Shown here: positions 34,013-42,104 of the stretch, one piece after another | Layout of the letters: every line of letters begins with the position of its first letter | Position numbering within the stretch: the stretch's first letter is position 1 | NCBI RefSeq assembly: GCF_014207565.1 | Contig: NZ_JACHGJ010000003.1 | Coordinates: forward strand, 235,944 to 299,943 | DNA from: Spirochaeta isovalerica | GTDB taxonomy: Bacteria > Spirochaetota > Spirochaetia > DSM-2461 | Length of the DNA: 64,000 nucleotides | Direction of reading: 5' to 3' | The notes under the pieces: model-generated | The model's database searches: none | Seen by the model: only the letters and a program-made list of their open reading frames with translations | What the model was told of the DNA's origin: nothing | Translations under genes and position numbers: made by a program

Positions 34013-34573
34013 TTAAGATCTAATAAAATCTTTTTCCCAGTGAACCATGTTCCGGGGCTTCTGTCCCGTCATATAATTGTGTATTCTCATCCCTTTTTCT
34101 GTGAATCCGAGTTTTTCCGCAACCCGGCGGGCCGCTTCATTATCCGGGGTGTGATCCAGGGTTATTCCCTTGAAATTGAAATGACTGCGTCCCATCTCAA
34201 TAAGCAGTTCCGAAGCCCGTGTCATGATTCCGCGATTCCAGTAATCGCGGTTCAGAACGAACCCGATTCCACCGGTATTGTTTTCCTGATCGACGGAATG
34301 GAAATCACAGGTACCGATCATCTTTCCGTTTTCCTTCCACACAATAGCGTAAGCCGGAGGAAGCCCCTTTTCCGGACGTTTCAGAAAGAACTCCTCAATA
34401 CCGGACTCAACTTCCTCCAGGGACCGGTAGGGTCCCCAGGGAAGATTTTTTACCACTTCTTCATCGCTTCCGTATTCGAACATATCCGGTGCATCGGAAA
34501 GGCGGACTGATCTCATAATGAATCTGTCGTCAGTCAGCACCGGGATATTGCGAAGCGTCTCAGGAGGAATCAT
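34013..34573 (-). CDS. GNAT acetyltransferase (RimJ/RimL type)
   Basis: The 186-residue product has the GNAT core: Arg-Ser-Val-Arg-Leu-Ser-Asp at the N-terminus, Ile-Gly-Thr-Cys-Asp-Phe strand, Ile-Gly-Phe-Val-Leu, Trp-Asn-Arg-Gly-Ile-Met-Thr at the acetyl-CoA pyrophosphate loop, and Asn-Glu-Ala-Ala-Arg-Arg-Val-Ala-Glu-Lys-Leu-Gly-Phe near the end. It probably N-acetylates a protein N-terminus or a small amine. The start overlaps the stop of the second SAM-hydrolase-family gene (ATGA), so it is the last gene of that coupled row. Confidence 0.88.
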   Translation of the reverse strand: MIPPETLRNIPVLTDDRFIMRSVRLSDAPDMFEYGSDEEVVKNLPWGPYRSLEEVESGIEEFFLKRPEKGLPPAYAIVWKENGKMIGTCDFHSVDQENNTGGIGFVLNRDYWNRGIMTRASELLIEMGRSHFNFKGITLDHTPDNEAARRVAEKLGFTEKGMRIHNYMTGQKPRNMVHWEKDFIRS

Positions 34574-35418
34574 CTTAAGGCCTTTTTAAAGGTAACTTTC
34601 CAGTCGTTACCCGTACCAATGGAGAACTTTTCAACAAAGCTTCCCAGATTGGTGGCGATGGCGAAGTTCCCGATTTCATTGTTATAGATCAGCTCGCTGT
34701 CTTTTTCCACATCGGAGAAGGTGCGGCAGTAGGGGAGAACGGTATTATACCGGCTCTCGCCTTTGCAGGTTATTTCCGTTTCCACTTTGTCGCCGAACTG
34801 AATGCCCATCCTTTCGAAGAAATCAATGGGGATATTGGTCCAGACCATTCCGAAGTGGGGATCTTCTATATCGAGGACTCCGGTCAGAACATCTCCCTTC
34901 AGTTCCGGGTCGATGATTTCATGCATGACAATCTCTTCAACCGGGAATTCGGGCCCGACTCCTTCAAAATCGATCACTCCCGAGGCCAGGCGGGCTCCCG
35001 TGTAGGCATAGACATCTCTTCCGTGAAAGACATGGGATTTTTCGCTTCCCTTTACGCGGTTGACGCTTTCATCTATTTCCCTTACGGCGACAATGCCGAC
35101 ATGCTTTTTCAAATGTGTCAGAGACCCGTTGTCCGGGGTGACTATATAGTGCCCGTCGGCTGTTTTCGCCACGACGCTCTTTCTTCCCGAACCGACGCCG
35201 GGATCGATAACCGAAACAAATACGGTTTCTTCCGGCCAGGCGTGGCAGGTCTGGTAGAGAGAATAAGAGGCTTCCCATGTGTTGAATTGGGGAATCATAT
35301 GGGTGAGATCGAACATGCGCAGCGAAGGGTCGACTTTTGCCGAAATGCCGTGCATCTGCGAAACGGTTCCCTCGAGAATCCCGAAATCACTCTGAAATAC
35401 TATCAGTTTATCTTTCAT
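34570..35418 (-). CDS. SAM hydrolase family protein (DUF62), copy 2
   Basis: The product is 282 residues. It carries the family motifs Gln-Ser-Asp-Phe-Gly near the N-terminus, Val-Ile-Asp-Pro-Gly-Val-Gly, Val-Thr-Pro-Asp-Asn-Gly-Ser, and Phe-His-Gly-Arg-Asp-Val-Tyr-Ala. Studied members hydrolyse S-adenosylmethionine to adenosine and methionine; halogenase relatives (SalL, FlA) share the fold. The ATG at 35418 overlaps the stop of copy 1 (ATGA) with AAGGAAAA upstream, so I prefer it to an ATG 27 nt earlier. Paralogous to copy 1 over its full length; whether both have the same substrate is unknown. Confidence 0.85.
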   Translation of the reverse strand: MKDKLIVFQSDFGILEGTVSQMHGISAKVDPSLRMFDLTHMIPQFNTWEASYSLYQTCHAWPEETVFVSVIDPGVGSGRKSVVAKTADGHYIVTPDNGSLTHLKKHVGIVAVREIDESVNRVKGSEKSHVFHGRDVYAYTGARLASGVIDFEGVGPEFPVEEIVMHEIIDPELKGDVLTGVLDIEDPHFGMVWTNIPIDFFERMGIQFGDKVETEITCKGESRYNTVLPYCRTFSDVEKDSELIYNNEIGNFAIATNLGSFVEKFSIGTGNDWKVTFKKALR

Positions 35419-36257
35419 TTTATTTTCCTTAAAGTTATTTTCCATTCGGGGCCGGCCCCGATTTTATAGGTGGCGGAGAAGTCCCCCTGGTGGAGAGCCA
35501 CTGCGGCCATAAGCATGGAGTTTACATAAATAAGCGGCTCGAGCATACCCACATTGCCGAAAGAACGAACATAGGGAACGATGCTCCGGTATCGTCTTTC
35601 CCCTTTATAGGTGACAAGAACTTCAAGCTCGTCGTTGAGTTTGAAACCGGCTTCATCGAGCATTTCTCCGTTGATATTGGTCCAGAGATGGCCGAAACGT
35701 ATATCCAGGACTTCAACCGTTCCGTCTATCCGGCCTTCTGAAATAAGGGCCTGCTCGATATCCATCTCGATAATGTCATCAACGTTCAATTCCGGACCGA
35801 CGCCTTCGTAGTCTATAACGCCGGAAGCCAGTCTGGCTCCCGTGTAGGCGTAGACATCCCGTCCGTGGAAAGTGTGGGAATTTTCCGAACCTTTGAGCCT
35901 GTTGACCGATTCGTCGATTTCTCTCAATGATTCGATTCCGAATTTCTGTTTCATATGTGTCAGGGTCCCGTTATCGGGAGTGACGATATAATGGCCGGTC
36001 GTGGTTTTTGCGACAACGGATTTTCTCGTCGTGCCTACACCCGGGTCGACGACTGAGACAAATACAGTGCCTTCCGGCCAGAACTGCACTGTCTGAAAAA
36101 GCCTGTATGAACCTTCCAGTATCTGAAAGGGAGTTATGCCATGAGTCAGATCGTGAATCTCCAGATCTTTGGAGACTCCTTTCGCAACACCGTACATGGC
36201 GCTGACGGCGCCGTCGTTCAGGCCGAAATCACTCTGCAAAACCAGTAAGTTATTCAT
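35415..36257 (-). CDS. SAM hydrolase family protein (DUF62), copy 1
   Basis: The 280-residue product opens with Leu-Gln-Ser-Asp-Phe-Gly-Leu-Asn-Asp-Gly and has Val-Val-Asp-Pro-Gly-Val-Gly-Thr, Thr-Pro-Asp-Asn-Gly-Thr-Leu and Phe-His-Gly-Arg-Asp-Val, the conserved residues of the SAM hydrolase/hydroxide adenosyltransferase family. AAGGAG precedes the ATG. It lies 27 nt after the EcfT gene and is coupled to copy 2. The linkage to an ECF importer suggests that the products or substrates (methionine, adenosine or a related nucleoside) relate to what the importer moves. Confidence 0.87.
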   Translation of the reverse strand: MNNLLVLQSDFGLNDGAVSAMYGVAKGVSKDLEIHDLTHGITPFQILEGSYRLFQTVQFWPEGTVFVSVVDPGVGTTRKSVVAKTTTGHYIVTPDNGTLTHMKQKFGIESLREIDESVNRLKGSENSHTFHGRDVYAYTGARLASGVIDYEGVGPELNVDDIIEMDIEQALISEGRIDGTVEVLDIRFGHLWTNINGEMLDEAGFKLNDELEVLVTYKGERRYRSIVPYVRSFGNVGMLEPLIYVNSMLMAAVALHQGDFSATYKIGAGPEWKITLRKIK

Positions 36258-36284
36258 TCAATACTCCTTATCCGATTTACTTAT

Positions 36285-37115
36285 TTAAATGAATGGATTC
36301 CAGAAACGTCCGTGATTAATGAAGATCGTCACGGCGACGGATCCGGCGAATATCGTTACGGTAAAAATAATGACCATTATATCGTTGCGGCTGAGCTTTC
36401 TCGTATGATACCAGGTCCGCTTGTTGTGCTTGGCGAATCCCCTCAGATCCATGGCATCGGATATGTTGTTTATCCGGTCCAGGGAGGACATAATCAGGGG
36501 GAAAATCATCTTGAAATACTCTTTGATTCTTTTGCCGAATTTCTGTTTCTTCGACATCTCCAGACCTCTCGCCTGCTGCGCTTTGGATATGATCTGGTAC
36601 TCCGAATAGATATCCGGCAGATAGCGCAATGTCAGGCTCACCGTATAGGCGACCTTGTAGTGGAGGCCGATGCGGTTCATACTGGCGGCGAACTCGCTGG
36701 GGTGGGTGGTCAGGAAAAACAGCAATCCGAAGGGTATCGTCGCGGCGTATTTGGAGATCTTTGTCAGCTGATAGAAAAGCTGTTCCTCTGTCATGGTGTA
36801 CCTTTCGGTAATGGTGAACAGAACATGCTCTGTTCCGTAGAGCCGGACACCGTAGCGGGGATCGAAGATGAAGGTCATGATAAAGTTCAGCGTAACGAAG
36901 AAAGATATGTAATAGAGCACGACTTTCAGATCGCGGAGTTTTATACCCGATACCCGGAAGGTGAGGACAGCCAGAACCATTACGACACCTATGACTCTTA
37001 CGTCGAAGGTGAGCATGACAGTAAATGTCATGGCCAGAAATCCGATGAGCTTACTCACACCGGAGAGATTGTGAACAAAAGAATCCGCCTCGTTGTAATT
37101 GAACAGCTTTTTCAT
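36285..37115 (-). CDS. ecfT: ECF transporter transmembrane protein EcfT
   Basis: The 276-residue inner-membrane protein has five or six helices and the EcfT coupling-helix signatures: Ala-Gln-Gln-Ala-Arg-Gly-Leu near residue 184 and Met-Asp-Leu-Arg-Gly-Phe near 228, the two Ala-Arg-Gly-type motifs that contact the ATPases. It couples ATP hydrolysis to the substrate-binding S component. The ATG overlaps the stop of the ATPase gene with GGAGGG upstream. Confidence 0.9.
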   Translation of the reverse strand: MKKLFNYNEADSFVHNLSGVSKLIGFLAMTFTVMLTFDVRVIGVVMVLAVLTFRVSGIKLRDLKVVLYYISFFVTLNFIMTFIFDPRYGVRLYGTEHVLFTITERYTMTEEQLFYQLTKISKYAATIPFGLLFFLTTHPSEFAASMNRIGLHYKVAYTVSLTLRYLPDIYSEYQIISKAQQARGLEMSKKQKFGKRIKEYFKMIFPLIMSSLDRINNISDAMDLRGFAKHNKRTWYHTRKLSRNDIMVIIFTVTIFAGSVAVTIFINHGRFWNPFI

Positions 37116-38824
37116 TTATCCCTCCGCAAAGCCGTTTCATGGCTTATAAACCTGTCAACCAGGGATTTGGGGTTATCAATGCCTATATGCCGGGCGATAT
37201 GATAGATCGATGTTTCCTTGAGCGATCCTTTTTCGACGATATCCACATTGGTGAGCACATCGCTCGAGTCCGTATCGGCTATCAGTTCCCCTTCGCTGAG
37301 CACGATGGAGCGTTTGGTGTACTCCATCATAAGGTGCATGTCGTGGGTTATGAGGATGATGGTTATTCCCAGTTTTCTGTTCAGTTCCTTCAGGAATTCC
37401 ATTATCTCCGTGTAATGACGGTAGTCCTGTCCGGCCGTCGGTTCATCGAGAATGAGAATTTCCGGTTCCAGAACCAGGATGGAGGCGATGGTAACCCTTT
37501 TTTTCTGACCGTAGCTGAGGGCGCTGATCGGCCACTTCATAAAGCGCTCGAGGCCGCAGATTCTCATGGTTTTTTCAACCCGTTCCGCAATTTCCTCATC
37601 TCCGATTCCCCTGAGCCTGAGGCCGAGGGCTATTTCATCGAAAATCCGGTGTTCCGTAATCATATGGTTGGGATTCTGCATCACGTAGCCTACGACGGTG
37701 GCTCTTTCGGCGATACTCCGATTTCCGGCGTTTTCTCCATTGAAAAGAATTTCCCCGCTATGACCTTTTTCAAAGCCGCAGATCAGTTTGGACAATGTGG
37801 ATTTTCCCGCACCGTTACGGCCTACAATGGCCAGCATTTCCCCTTTTTTTATACTGAAATTGATATCCTTCAGGATTTTCCGGCTCGTATAGGCGAAGGT
37901 GAGGTCCTTAACTCCCAGAGTTTCCTCTCCCTTCGCTTCGGGAAGATCAATTTCCTCGGCTCTGTACCAGCGTAGAATCTCTTCTTTATGGGAATCGATA
38001 TCGATGCTGCTCATATAGGCGGGATTCATCTCCGGAGTGATTTTTATTCCGGCGTATTTGAGAAGAGTCACATAGAGCGGTTCCCGTATGCCGTACCGGA
38101 AAAAGAGATCGGAGGCAATCATGTCGTGTGGAGCCATATCGGCGACGATTTCTCCCTCATGCATCAGCACTATGCGATCCACATTTCTGTGAAGAACATC
38201 TTCGATCCTGTGCTCTATGATGATAACGGTTTTCCCCGATTTTCTGTGAATATCATCGATCAGCTCCATGGCTTTTTTTCCTGTTGCCGGATCGAGGTTC
38301 GCGAGCGGCTCGTCAAAGAGCAGGATATCTACATCGTCAACCAGAACACCTCCCAGCGAGGTCCGCTGCTTCTGGCCTCCCGAGACTTCCTGGGGTGAAT
38401 TCTTCAGAACGCTGCCGAGACCTACCAGTTCTGCGACTTCCGCGGCCCTCCGCCTTAATTCCGGTGTAGGGACCAGATCATTTTCCAGGGCGAAGACAAT
38501 ATCCTCCACGACCGAAAGCCCGACGAACTGGCCGTCCGTATCCTGCAGCACGGTTCCGATGGATTTGGATAAATCGGAAATTTTAACAGCTGACGGATTT
38601 TTACCGGCTACCTGGAGCGACCCCTCTATCTTTCCTTTATAGGAATGGGGAATGAGTCCGTTAATACAGTTTCCCAGGGTGCTTTTTCCACTGCCGCTCG
38701 GTCCGATAATGAGGATCTTTTCGCCTTTATTAATGGTAAGATTGATATTTTTTAAAGTCGGTTTGGATTGGGCGAAATACTTGAAGGTAAAATCACTGAA
38801 CCCGACTGCCGGTTCCTGTTTCAT
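37112..38824 (-). CDS. Fused double ATPase of an ECF transporter (EcfA-EcfA')
   Basis: The product is about 570 residues with two complete ABC domains. Domain 1 (about 5-245) has Gly-Pro-Ser-Gly-Ser-Gly-Lys-Ser-Thr, signature Val-Ser-Gly-Gly-Gln-Lys-Gln-Arg and Leu-Phe-Asp-Glu-Pro. Domain 2 (about 305-540) has Gly-Arg-Asn-Gly-Ala-Gly-Lys-Ser-Thr, signature Leu-Ser-Tyr-Gly-Gln-Lys-Lys-Arg and Leu-Asp-Glu-Pro-Thr. Both sites look competent, although the second signature has Tyr for the first Gly. ECF modules more often use two separate ATPase genes. The ATG at 38824 is preferred over an in-frame TTG 6 nt upstream. The S-component gene upstream is separated by a strong terminator. Confidence 0.9.
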   Translation of the reverse strand: MKQEPAVGFSDFTFKYFAQSKPTLKNINLTINKGEKILIIGPSGSGKSTLGNCINGLIPHSYKGKIEGSLQVAGKNPSAVKISDLSKSIGTVLQDTDGQFVGLSVVEDIVFALENDLVPTPELRRRAAEVAELVGLGSVLKNSPQEVSGGQKQRTSLGGVLVDDVDILLFDEPLANLDPATGKKAMELIDDIHRKSGKTVIIIEHRIEDVLHRNVDRIVLMHEGEIVADMAPHDMIASDLFFRYGIREPLYVTLLKYAGIKITPEMNPAYMSSIDIDSHKEEILRWYRAEEIDLPEAKGEETLGVKDLTFAYTSRKILKDINFSIKKGEMLAIVGRNGAGKSTLSKLICGFEKGHSGEILFNGENAGNRSIAERATVVGYVMQNPNHMITEHRIFDEIALGLRLRGIGDEEIAERVEKTMRICGLERFMKWPISALSYGQKKRVTIASILVLEPEILILDEPTAGQDYRHYTEIMEFLKELNRKLGITIILITHDMHLMMEYTKRSIVLSEGELIADTDSSDVLTNVDIVEKGSLKETSIYHIARHIGIDNPKSLVDRFISHETALRRDK

Positions 38825-38862
38825 TGTCAACTCTGAATAAATCTGATTTTTAGGATGTATAT

Positions 38863-38891
38863 AAAAAACAAGGGATGCGGCGCATCCCTTG
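38863..38891 (-). terminator. Intrinsic terminator between S component and ATPase genes
   Basis: On the minus strand CAAGGGATG and CATCCCTTG pair around five bases (38869-38891) and are followed at once by six T residues (38868-38863). It stands between two genes of one ECF transporter in the direction of transcription, so it may set a ratio or serve as an attenuator. Confidence 0.8.
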
Positions 38892-38911
38892 CGGATTTAT
38901 TTTGAAATGCC

Positions 38912-39454
38912 CTATTCGAGGCTTCCTTCTTTCGTTCTGGTTTTGGAGTAGGCCAGCAGAAGGAGAGTTCCGAATACACCGGTTGCGATGGCGCTGCTGA
39001 TAAAAGCGACAAAACCCTGTGCGAACACCAGATTCACCGGCTCGGAATAGATCAGGATATCCAGAAGAGGAGCGACAATGACCCAGGCAATAAGGTGAGA
39101 AACAGCCTGTACAGCATTAAAGATAAGAATTTCCTTCAGTCCGAATACTCCCGATTCGCTGTCGATCCATTTTTTAGCCATTCCGAAAAGAAATCCCGCG
39201 ACGCCGCTGGCGATGACCCAGCTCCACCAGGCTGATCCCCAGAGAAACGTATCACTGAGCGCATGACCGATAAAGGCTATGAGAAATCCCGAAATGGGCC
39301 CGAAAACCACGGCAAAGAAACTTCCGATGGCATAGGCCGTATGGAATTCTGTGTTTGCCACGGGAGAGGGGATTTTCACATACATGAAAAGAACCGTAAA
39401 TAATGCCGCGCCGATAGCTGTCGCTACCAGAGTCCGAGTGTTGAATTTGAACAC
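38912..39454 (-). CDS. ECF transporter S component (UPF0397-like)
   Basis: The product is about 180 residues with six hydrophobic helices. It opens with Leu-Val-Ala-Thr-Ala-Ile-Gly-Ala-Ala-Leu, keeps Ile-Pro-Ser-Pro-Val near residue 31, and has Phe-Ala-Val-Val-Phe-Gly-Pro, Phe-Ile-Gly-His-Ala-Leu and Trp-Trp-Ser-Trp-Val-Ile-Ala-Ser-Gly, which recall the UPF0397 S-component family. That family is labelled a riboflavin S component in some annotations; here the neighbours suggest a methionine- or nucleoside-related substrate instead. The GTG at 39454 has AGGAAGG 6 nt upstream, whereas the ATG at 39475 has no ribosome-binding site. Confidence 0.82.
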   Translation of the reverse strand: MFKFNTRTLVATAIGAALFTVLFMYVKIPSPVANTEFHTAYAIGSFFAVVFGPISGFLIAFIGHALSDTFLWGSAWWSWVIASGVAGFLFGMAKKWIDSESGVFGLKEILIFNAVQAVSHLIAWVIVAPLLDILIYSEPVNLVFAQGFVAFISSAIATGVFGTLLLLAYSKTRTKEGSLE

Positions 39455-39490
39455 GCTGTACCTTCCTTTATACATAATTAAAATATAGTT

Positions 39491-39513
39491 AAATACATAT
39501 GTATTTCTGTCAA
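39491..39513 (-). promoter_or_regulatory. Promoter -35 with palindromic operator upstream of ECF genes
   Basis: On the minus strand TTGACA (39513-39508) is followed by AAATACATATGTATTT (39506-39491), a perfect 16-bp palindrome lying in the -35/-10 spacer region. This is a classical repressor-site position. A TATATT lies 20 bp after the -35, a long spacer, so the exact -10 is unclear. The repressor is unknown. Confidence 0.6.
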
Positions 39514-39585
39514 GTAATTTTCACACCCTGTAACATAGATTCTAAACAACTGGTTATTTAGGCACAGAAATGCTAAAATTCTCTC

Positions 39586-40521
39586 ATGGGTTACATTCTA
39601 AGCGAACTTATGCTCATCTTCCACTTTTCTCTGATTTTTTCTTTGACAGTGCTTTGCTCCATTCTCTATTTCAGAACGCGGGATAGAGTCATCTTCCGCT
39701 TTTTCAGCCTTCTGGCTCCTTTATTTCTCTATTTGCTGGTGACTCTGATCTATTATTTGTACGGGGAGGAGCTCAATCTCTTTTTCGGATCGGCTACTCA
39801 GGGGCTCTCTCTTTTCTCGCTGGTCTTTATAAGTTTTCTCATCCCCTTTGTCATTTACGGCACGACCAGTTATATGCTTTCCCTGCTGGAAATAGGCAGC
39901 CGCGAAAGAAAAATCGGCACAGCCATTACCAGGATCTGTTCTGTCATTCTCTTTCTCATCAGCCTGTTTATCATTATATATCTGAACGGAAGTAACTGGA
40001 GAGGCGCCCTGACGAGGGGACTCAATGAGCTTTTTCTCTACAGCAGTCTTTTTCTGATTCTGCCGGCCATTGTCGCCACTGTGTTTCTCAAGCGAAGCAG
40101 CGAGAGAGATAATCGCCGCCTTCTGACGGATATTATGATTTCCTTCTATCCCATGCCGGTCTATTTTACAGTGGATATCCTCTTTTTCAGAAATCTGCCC
40201 TATAAAATGGTTTATCTTTCCTATTCTATTTTTTCCCTTATGATTTATTTCTATATCTCAAGACATTTCTTTCAGCGCTATGAACCGGCGCCTGATGAGA
40301 AACCTCTCGACCTCAATGACTTTTTCCGGGAAAAAAACATAAGCGAAAGGGAACAGGAGATCATTGAACTGTTGATTCAGGGGGTGTCAAACCGGGAAAT
40401 GGGCGAGACCCTCTACATTTCCTACAACACCGTAAAAACCCATGTGAGGAATATTTACAGGAAACTGGATGTGTCCAATAAGCTCCAGCTTCTCTATCTT
40501 CTCCGCCATCATAGGGACTGA
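39586..40521 (+). CDS. Membrane LuxR-type regulator with seven-helix N-terminus (A)
   Basis: The 311-residue product has about seven hydrophobic helices (residues 5-225) followed by a LuxR/GerE helix-turn-helix (about 245-305): Ile-Ser-Glu-Arg-Glu-Gln-Glu-Ile, then Ser-Asn-Arg-Glu-Met, then Tyr-Asn-Thr-Val-Lys-Thr-His-Val. It would sense a membrane or extracellular cue and bind DNA directly. It has the same plan as the protein at 61054-62007. The extended -10 TGCTAAAAT ends 6 nt before the ATG, and no Shine-Dalgarno sequence is visible, so the mRNA may be leaderless. Likely target: the epimerase gene just downstream. Confidence 0.85.
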   Translation: MGYILSELMLIFHFSLIFSLTVLCSILYFRTRDRVIFRFFSLLAPLFLYLLVTLIYYLYGEELNLFFGSATQGLSLFSLVFISFLIPFVIYGTTSYMLSLLEIGSRERKIGTAITRICSVILFLISLFIIIYLNGSNWRGALTRGLNELFLYSSLFLILPAIVATVFLKRSSERDNRRLLTDIMISFYPMPVYFTVDILFFRNLPYKMVYLSYSIFSLMIYFYISRHFFQRYEPAPDEKPLDLNDFFREKNISEREQEIIELLIQGVSNREMGETLYISYNTVKTHVRNIYRKLDVSNKLQLLYLLRHHRD

Positions 40522-40560
40522 ATATTCCGCGATGCGCATTTATTTCCTGGTTTCACATTC

Positions 40561-40590
40561 ATCTTCCGATCCGGAATCCCTATCACCCGA
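40561..40590 (+). promoter_or_regulatory. Repeats resembling the putative LuxR site
   Basis: ATCTTCCGA (40561-40569) and ATCACCCGA (40582-40590) start 21 bp apart, two helical turns. They resemble ATCCCCCGA, which is repeated three times after the other 7TM-LuxR gene (62017-62059). The first match is 7 of 9 bases, the second 8 of 9. Confidence 0.35.
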
Positions 40591-40635
40591 AAAGGTTAGC
40601 ATCAAATACCGCTGCAGGATGAAGGTAATCATTCC

Positions 40636-40662
40636 CTGAGACGATTTATCAAACAGTCTCAG
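40636..40662. promoter_or_regulatory. Inverted repeat before epimerase gene
   Basis: CTGAGAC (40636-40642) and GTCTCAG (40656-40662) are perfect inverted arms with 13 bp between, 18 nt before the ATG at 40680. It may be an operator or a leader stem-loop. Confidence 0.35.
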
Positions 40663-40679
40663 AGGCTTATGTTTTAAAC

Positions 40680-42101
40680 ATGAAGTATGAAAAAACCGTT
40701 TTTATGACGGGAGCCGCCGGCCATATGGGCTACGAGGGATTGAAGCTCCTGGCAGAGAACAAGTCGGTCAAATTGAAATTGCTCTCTCTGGGCGACCGGA
40801 AAAGCCGGACAATTCTGGCTCCCTACAAAGCTTATGAAAATGTGGAAATAATCGAAGGGGACCTGACTCATTATGACGATGTTCTCCGCGGCATCAGAGG
40901 ATCGGATTATGTTCTTCATGTCGGGGCGATAATCCCCCCGGCAGCTGATCATTTTCCCGATCTGGCCGAACGGGTCAACTTCGGGGGAACACTCAATATC
41001 ATCCGGGCCATAGGGGAGCAGGATAACTCCGACCGGATAAAGCTTGTCTATATCAGTACAGTCGCGTCCATGGGCGACCGCATGCCTCCCATACACTGGG
41101 TTCGGACCGGAGACCCTATCAAAGTGAGCCGTTTCGATTACTACGGGGCCAGCAAGGTGAAGGCGGAAAGAGCGGTTATGGAATCGGGACTGCCGTTCTG
41201 GGTTGTTCTGCGCCAGTCGGGAATGCTCCATCGCGATCTTCTGAAAATCATGGATCCCATTATGTTTCACCAGCCGCTGAACAATCATATGGAGTGGTCT
41301 TCCGCCGATGATTCGGGACGGATACTCAACAATATCTGCACTATGGATCTGCCCGATCCCTTCTGGCGTCAGGTCTATAATATCGGGGGTGGCGAGGAGT
41401 ACAGGAAAACCAATTTCCAGTTTATGGCCGAAGCCTTTCAGGCTATGGGTTTTTCCGACTTCCGCAAAATTCTGACGCCGCGTTTTTTTACCTCGGGGAA
41501 TTTTCACGGATGCTGGTACCTCGACTCGGACCGCCTCGATAAGTGGCTACACTTCCGTCAAACACCATATGGCGTTTTCTTTAAAAAACTGAAGGATGCC
41601 CTTCCGTCCATCTATAAACTCAACAGGTTGATACCGGCGGAACTGATAAAGAACTGGGTTATGAAACCCCTTGCCATGAAGGAACAGGGGCCGCTCAACT
41701 GGATCAGGAAAAACCGGACTGACAGAATCGAAGCTTTCTGGGGAAGCCGCCAGCAGTGGGAGAAGATGCCTGAGAAATGGGACGATTTCCAGTTGCTGCG
41801 GAACCCTGAACCGATAAAAATCGATCAGGGGTATAATTCCGGGAAGGAAGACAGAAAACTCCAGCTGAAAGATTGCCGCATAGCAGCGGCTTTCCGCGGA
41901 GGTCTCTGTCTGAGTCCCCGAATGCATCATGGAGACATCTATTCGCCATTGGACTGGACGTGCTCCTGCGGAGAAGAATTTTCCGCCTCTCCTTTTACTG
42001 TTTTGAGAGGGGGACACTGGTGCCCCCGCTGCGATCTTGACTCAGAGAATTACAGCAGGAGAGCCGCTGCAAATCCCTTTTTTGCCCAGGTTTACCGGTA
42101 G
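40680..42101 (+). CDS. NAD-dependent epimerase/dehydratase with C-terminal zinc ribbon
   Basis: The 473-residue product has an extended short-chain-dehydrogenase domain (about 1-330): Thr-Gly-Ala-Ala-Gly-His-Met-Gly for NAD(P), Val-Asn-Phe-Gly-Gly-Thr-Leu-Asn, and a catalytic Tyr-Tyr-Gly-Ala-Ser-Lys near residue 155-160. Family members act on nucleotide sugars or related alcohols. About 140 extra residues follow, containing Cys-Ser-Cys-Gly-Glu-Glu-Phe and, further on, Trp-Cys-Pro-Arg-Cys, which together look like a four-Cys zinc ribbon. I know no standard epimerase with this tail. Substrate unknown. Confidence 0.82.
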   Translation: MKYEKTVFMTGAAGHMGYEGLKLLAENKSVKLKLLSLGDRKSRTILAPYKAYENVEIIEGDLTHYDDVLRGIRGSDYVLHVGAIIPPAADHFPDLAERVNFGGTLNIIRAIGEQDNSDRIKLVYISTVASMGDRMPPIHWVRTGDPIKVSRFDYYGASKVKAERAVMESGLPFWVVLRQSGMLHRDLLKIMDPIMFHQPLNNHMEWSSADDSGRILNNICTMDLPDPFWRQVYNIGGGEEYRKTNFQFMAEAFQAMGFSDFRKILTPRFFTSGNFHGCWYLDSDRLDKWLHFRQTPYGVFFKKLKDALPSIYKLNRLIPAELIKNWVMKPLAMKEQGPLNWIRKNRTDRIEAFWGSRQQWEKMPEKWDDFQLLRNPEPIKIDQGYNSGKEDRKLQLKDCRIAAAFRGGLCLSPRMHHGDIYSPLDWTCSCGEEFSASPFTVLRGGHWCPRCDLDSENYSRRAAANPFFAQVYR

Positions 42102-42104
42102 AAA

